Assembly: GCF_030525615.1 (NCBI RefSeq)
Contig: NZ_JAUNEJ010000003.1
Location: 230,711 to 294,710 of the forward strand
Length of the DNA stretch: 64,000 nt
Reading direction: 5' to 3'
Source of the DNA: Cutibacterium sp.
GTDB lineage: Bacteria > Actinomycetota > Actinomycetes > Propionibacteriales > Propionibacteriaceae
Below the pieces are notes generated by a model, which made no database searches, was not told the DNA's origin, and was given only the letters and a program-made list of their open reading frames with translations. A program made the translations under genes and the position numbers. Positions 61,073 through 64,000 of the stretch are shown here, piece after piece (the stretch's first letter is position 1; every line of letters starts with the position of its first letter).

Positions 61073-63832
61073 ATGTCACCGACCAAGAGCCTCGTCATCG
61101 TAGAGTCGCCGCACAAGGCCACGATGATCGCCGGGTACCTGGGGCCCAAATACACCGTGCGAGCCAGTCAGGGGCATGTGCGCGACCTGCCCACCAGCGC
61201 CTCCGAGGTGCCTCCCAAGTACAAGGGCCAGCCTTGGGCGCGCACCGGCGTCAACGTCGACGACAACTTCACCCCGATCTACGTCGTCTCCCCGGAGAAG
61301 CGATCGACGATCCGCGAGCTGAAGAGCCTGCTCAGGGATACCGACGAACTGCTGCTGGCCACCGATGGCGACCGCGAGGGAGAGGCCATCGCCTGGCATT
61401 TGCTCGACGAACTCAAGCCCAAGGTTCCGGTGCGTCGAATGGTCTTCAACGAGATCACCGAGAAAGCCATCAACGAGGCGGTCGCCAACACCCGAGACCT
61501 CGACACCGACTTGGTGGATGCCCAGGAGACCCGCCGCATTCTGGACCGTCTCTACGGCTACGAGGTCTCCCCGGTGCTGTGGAAGAAAGTGCTGCCACGC
61601 CTGTCTGCTGGCCGGGTGCAGTCGGTGGCCACCCGTCTGGTCGTCGATCGGGAACGTGAACGTATCGCCTTCACCAGTGCCAACTACTGGGACATGGAGG
61701 CCACCCTGGCCGCCAAATCCGAGCAGTTCCAGGCTCGTCTTGTTGCTCTGGACGGTACCAAGATCGCCGCTGGGCGAGACTTCGACTCCCACGGCAACCT
61801 GACATCCAAGGCGCGTCGCCTCGACGAGGCCGCCGCAACGACCATCGCGAAAGCCCTTGAGAAGGCCCCCTTCTCCGTCACCAAGGTTGAGTCCAAGCCG
61901 TATACCCGCCGCCCGTACGCTCCGTTCCGCACCACGACCCTGCAGCAGGAGGCTGGCCGTAAGCTCGGGTTCACCTCTGAGCGCACCATGTCAGTGGCCC
62001 AAGACCTTTACGAGGGCGGCTACATCACCTATATGCGTACCGACTCGGTGGCCTTGTCCCAGGAAGCCATCCGTGCGGCTCGCCATCAGGCCGCCGAACT
62101 CTACGGTTCGGACTACGTTCCGGACAAGCCGCGCATTTACGCTTCTAAGGTCAAGAACGCCCAGGAGGCCCACGAGGCCATTCGCCCTGCCGGTGAGCGC
62201 TTTCGCACCCCGGCTGAGACTGGCCTGACGGGCGACAATTTCAAGCTTTACGAACTGGTCTGGATGCGCACGCTGGCTTCCCAGATGGCCGACGCCAAAG
62301 GTGAGACCCTCTCGGTGACGATCGACGCGAGTCCGTCTTCCGCCATCAGCACTGCTGACGGCAGCGTCACGACCGCAACCTTTACCTCCTCCGGCCGCAC
62401 CATCACTTTCCACGGTTTCCTGCGCGCTTACGTGGAGTCCGTCGACGAGGGAGCCTCGGACGACGCCCAAAAGCGGCTGCCCCAGCTGTCCAAGGGCCAG
62501 AGTCTCGACCCGCGCACGGTGACGGCCAATGGCCACGACACTCGCCCGCCGGCTCGGTACACCGAACCCAGCCTGGTGGCGAAGCTCGAAGAGCTGGAAA
62601 TTGGTCGTCCTTCGACCTACGCCTCGATCATCCGCACTATCACCAGCCGTGATTACGTCTTCAAGAAAGGGTCTGCCCTCGTCCCAACCTGGCTGGCCTT
62701 CGCTGTCACCAGATTGCTAGAGCAGCACTTCTCCAACCTCGTTGACTACCAGTTCACCGCCGACATGGAAGAGACCCTCGACCAGATCGCTCGCGGCAAC
62801 GCTGATCGGGTGGCGGTGCTGTCAGCCTTCTATTTTGGCCAGGCTGAACCCGGCGACGGTGACGTCCCGACGCCTGCCGAGGGTCGCAAGGGACTCCACC
62901 AGCTCGTTAGCGGGCTTGGTGACATCGACGCCCGTTCCATCTGCACCTTTTCGATTGGTGACTCCGACGTCGTGGTGCGGGTGGGCCGCTATGGCACCTA
63001 CGTTGAGGATTCCGAGGGTCACCGGGCCAACGTCGATGATTCCCTGCCACCCGACGAACTCACCGTCGAAGCTGCCAAGGAGCTGCTGGCCAGTCCGCAG
63101 GATCGCGAACTCGGCTTGGACCCGCACAGTCACCGTCCGATCGTGGCTCGCAATGGCCGGTTCGGCCCCTACGTCACCGAGGTGCTCGATGACGAGGCCA
63201 CCGAGATCGTCGAGACGACCACCAAGGACGGCAAGAAGCGTCGCACCAAGCGCAAGGTCAAGCCGCGCACTGCCAGTCTGTTCAAGTCGATGAATCTGGA
63301 GACGGTCACCCTCGACGACGCTCTCAAGCTGCTGTCCCTGCCACGTGTGGTGGGCACAGCTGCCGACGGCACCCAGATCACCGCACAGAACGGACGTTAC
63401 GGTCCGTACCTGAAGAAAGGAACGGACTCGCGCTCTTTGAGCAGTGAGGAAGAGATCTTCTCCATCACCTTGGAACAGGCCGAAGGTATTTACGCCCAGC
63501 CCAAGCAGCGTGGGCGCGCCGCCGCCAAGCCGCCGCTGCGTGAACTCGGTGAGGACCCGAACTCTGGACGCCCGATCGTCGTCAAGGACGGTCGCTTCGG
63601 CCCCTATGTCACTGACGGCCAGACCAATGCGACGCTGCGCAAGGATGATTCGGTCGAGGACATCACCCCTGAGCGTGCTCAGCAGCTGCTGGCTGAGAAG
63701 AGGGCTAAGGGACCGATCAAGAAGCGGGCCACACGCAAAACACCTCGCAAGACCGCGAAGAAGGCGACGACCAAGACCGCTGCGAAGTCCACAACGAAGA
63801 AGACCGCTGCGAAGTCCTCGTCAGGAAGCTGA
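61073..63832 (+). CDS. topA: DNA topoisomerase I
   Basis: 919-aa type IA topoisomerase. The N-terminal Toprim (SLVIVESPHKATMIAGYL, then LLLATDGDREGEAIAWHL) is followed by the active-site region GGYITYMRTDS with Tyr 320. The C-terminal half carries repeated modules of the kind DPNSGRPIVVKDGRFGPYVTDG in place of zinc fingers, and a Lys/Ala/Thr-rich tail from about residue 880. This is the actinobacterial layout, in which the basic tail raises processivity. It relaxes negative supercoils. ATG 61073 has a GGAGAAGG site; the frame from 60944 is an upstream extension. No gene is seen in 60850-61072. Confidence 0.97.
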   Translation: MSPTKSLVIVESPHKATMIAGYLGPKYTVRASQGHVRDLPTSASEVPPKYKGQPWARTGVNVDDNFTPIYVVSPEKRSTIRELKSLLRDTDELLLATDGDREGEAIAWHLLDELKPKVPVRRMVFNEITEKAINEAVANTRDLDTDLVDAQETRRILDRLYGYEVSPVLWKKVLPRLSAGRVQSVATRLVVDRERERIAFTSANYWDMEATLAAKSEQFQARLVALDGTKIAAGRDFDSHGNLTSKARRLDEAAATTIAKALEKAPFSVTKVESKPYTRRPYAPFRTTTLQQEAGRKLGFTSERTMSVAQDLYEGGYITYMRTDSVALSQEAIRAARHQAAELYGSDYVPDKPRIYASKVKNAQEAHEAIRPAGERFRTPAETGLTGDNFKLYELVWMRTLASQMADAKGETLSVTIDASPSSAISTADGSVTTATFTSSGRTITFHGFLRAYVESVDEGASDDAQKRLPQLSKGQSLDPRTVTANGHDTRPPARYTEPSLVAKLEELEIGRPSTYASIIRTITSRDYVFKKGSALVPTWLAFAVTRLLEQHFSNLVDYQFTADMEETLDQIARGNADRVAVLSAFYFGQAEPGDGDVPTPAEGRKGLHQLVSGLGDIDARSICTFSIGDSDVVVRVGRYGTYVEDSEGHRANVDDSLPPDELTVEAAKELLASPQDRELGLDPHSHRPIVARNGRFGPYVTEVLDDEATEIVETTTKDGKKRRTKRKVKPRTASLFKSMNLETVTLDDALKLLSLPRVVGTAADGTQITAQNGRYGPYLKKGTDSRSLSSEEEIFSITLEQAEGIYAQPKQRGRAAAKPPLRELGEDPNSGRPIVVKDGRFGPYVTDGQTNATLRKDDSVEDITPERAQQLLAEKRAKGPIKKRATRKTPRKTAKKATTKTAAKSTTKKTAAKSSSGS

Positions 63833-63833
63833 G

Positions 63834-64000
63834 ATGACCACGGCGTGGTGTTCGGGAAGTACCGAACCGTTGTATTTCGAGTTGGCGTGGACGGCTGCTC
63901 GACCGGTTCCGGTCGACCTGCGCACCACGGTGGTCTCCGTCGGGGCCCGTCGCACCATCGAGTGCGAGATTACCCTGCTCGACTCCCCGGATCATCGACT
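63834..64000 (+). CDS. unrecognised protein, 5' part only
   Basis: ATG 63834 opens a frame with no stop to the window edge, 55 full codons (MTTAWCSGSTEPLYFELAWTA...). It starts 1 bp after the topA stop codon and has an AGGAAG site about 6 bp upstream, so it is probably cotranscribed. I do not recognise the sequence. Confidence 0.5.
   Translation, partial: MTTAWCSGSTEPLYFELAWTAARPVPVDLRTTVVSVGARRTIECEITLLDSPDHR

Overview
The window looks like chromosomal DNA of a high-GC actinobacterium of the Propionibacteriaceae, most likely Cutibacterium acnes or a close relative. Reasons: about 60% G+C by eye, an actinobacterial gene order (crgA / DUF881 / pabA / pknB-pbpA-rodA-pstP-fhaB-fhaA; whiB / DUF4177 / RidA / crp / nth / TlpA-like / Nudix; tadZABC / DUF4244 / TadE / helicase / topA), a translational ileS T-box with a very short specifier hairpin, and many apparently leaderless genes. 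The species is an inference from gene content; no database was searched.

Layout. 1-4.65 kb: a cut-off amino-acid permease and a two-gene heterodimeric ABC exporter, all on the minus strand. 4.8-7.7 kb: a solute-binding lipoprotein and lysS. 7.8-17.2 kb: the cell-growth and division block, with crgA, a DUF881 gene and pabA, then the minus-strand operon fhaA-fhaB-pstP-rodA-pbpA-pknB (kinase, phosphatase, FHA readers and a SEDS/PBP pair for peptidoglycan synthesis). 17.4-25 kb: a GT-B-like protein, rmlB, treY-treZ (trehalose from maltodextrin) and a kinase-like protein lacking the expected catalytic Asp. 25-28.7 kb: a lower-GC pair encoding a secreted beta-helix protein with an LPATG end and a membrane-anchored SurA_N-like foldase. 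29-34.9 kb: tRNA-Ser(GGA), an S4 protein, SRP RNA, dnaX, ybaB, recR and a PadR regulator. 34.9-42 kb: a ThrE-type exporter, two HAD phosphatases, and ileS behind its T-box. 42-44.8 kb: an AT-rich ABC transporter island with related sequences on both sides, next to a broken Gfo/Idh/MocA oxidoreductase gene. 44.9-51.6 kb: whiB-DUF4177-RidA, crp, nth-TlpA-Nudix, a holin-like gene, nhaA and a methyltransferase. 51.6-56.9 kb: a Tad (Flp-type) pilus locus. 57-64 kb: a DUF1998 helicase, a divergent methyltransferase, topA and a cut-off gene.

The least explained signals lie in the Tad locus. Its two transcription units, the assembly genes and the pilin genes, are preceded by related leader blocks of about 99 bp, each with two DnaA-box-like 9-mers exactly 34 bp apart. 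In front of the second block is a four-copy repeat with an exact 61-bp period. Other notable points are the beta-helix/foldase pair with a sortase motif but no membrane tail, the flanked AT-rich transporter island, an in-frame 21-bp tandem duplication at the start of ileS, a pair of divergent genes whose start codons are 17 bp apart around a shared -10-like core, and the recurring leaderless signature (TANNNT, then 6-8 nt, then the start codon).
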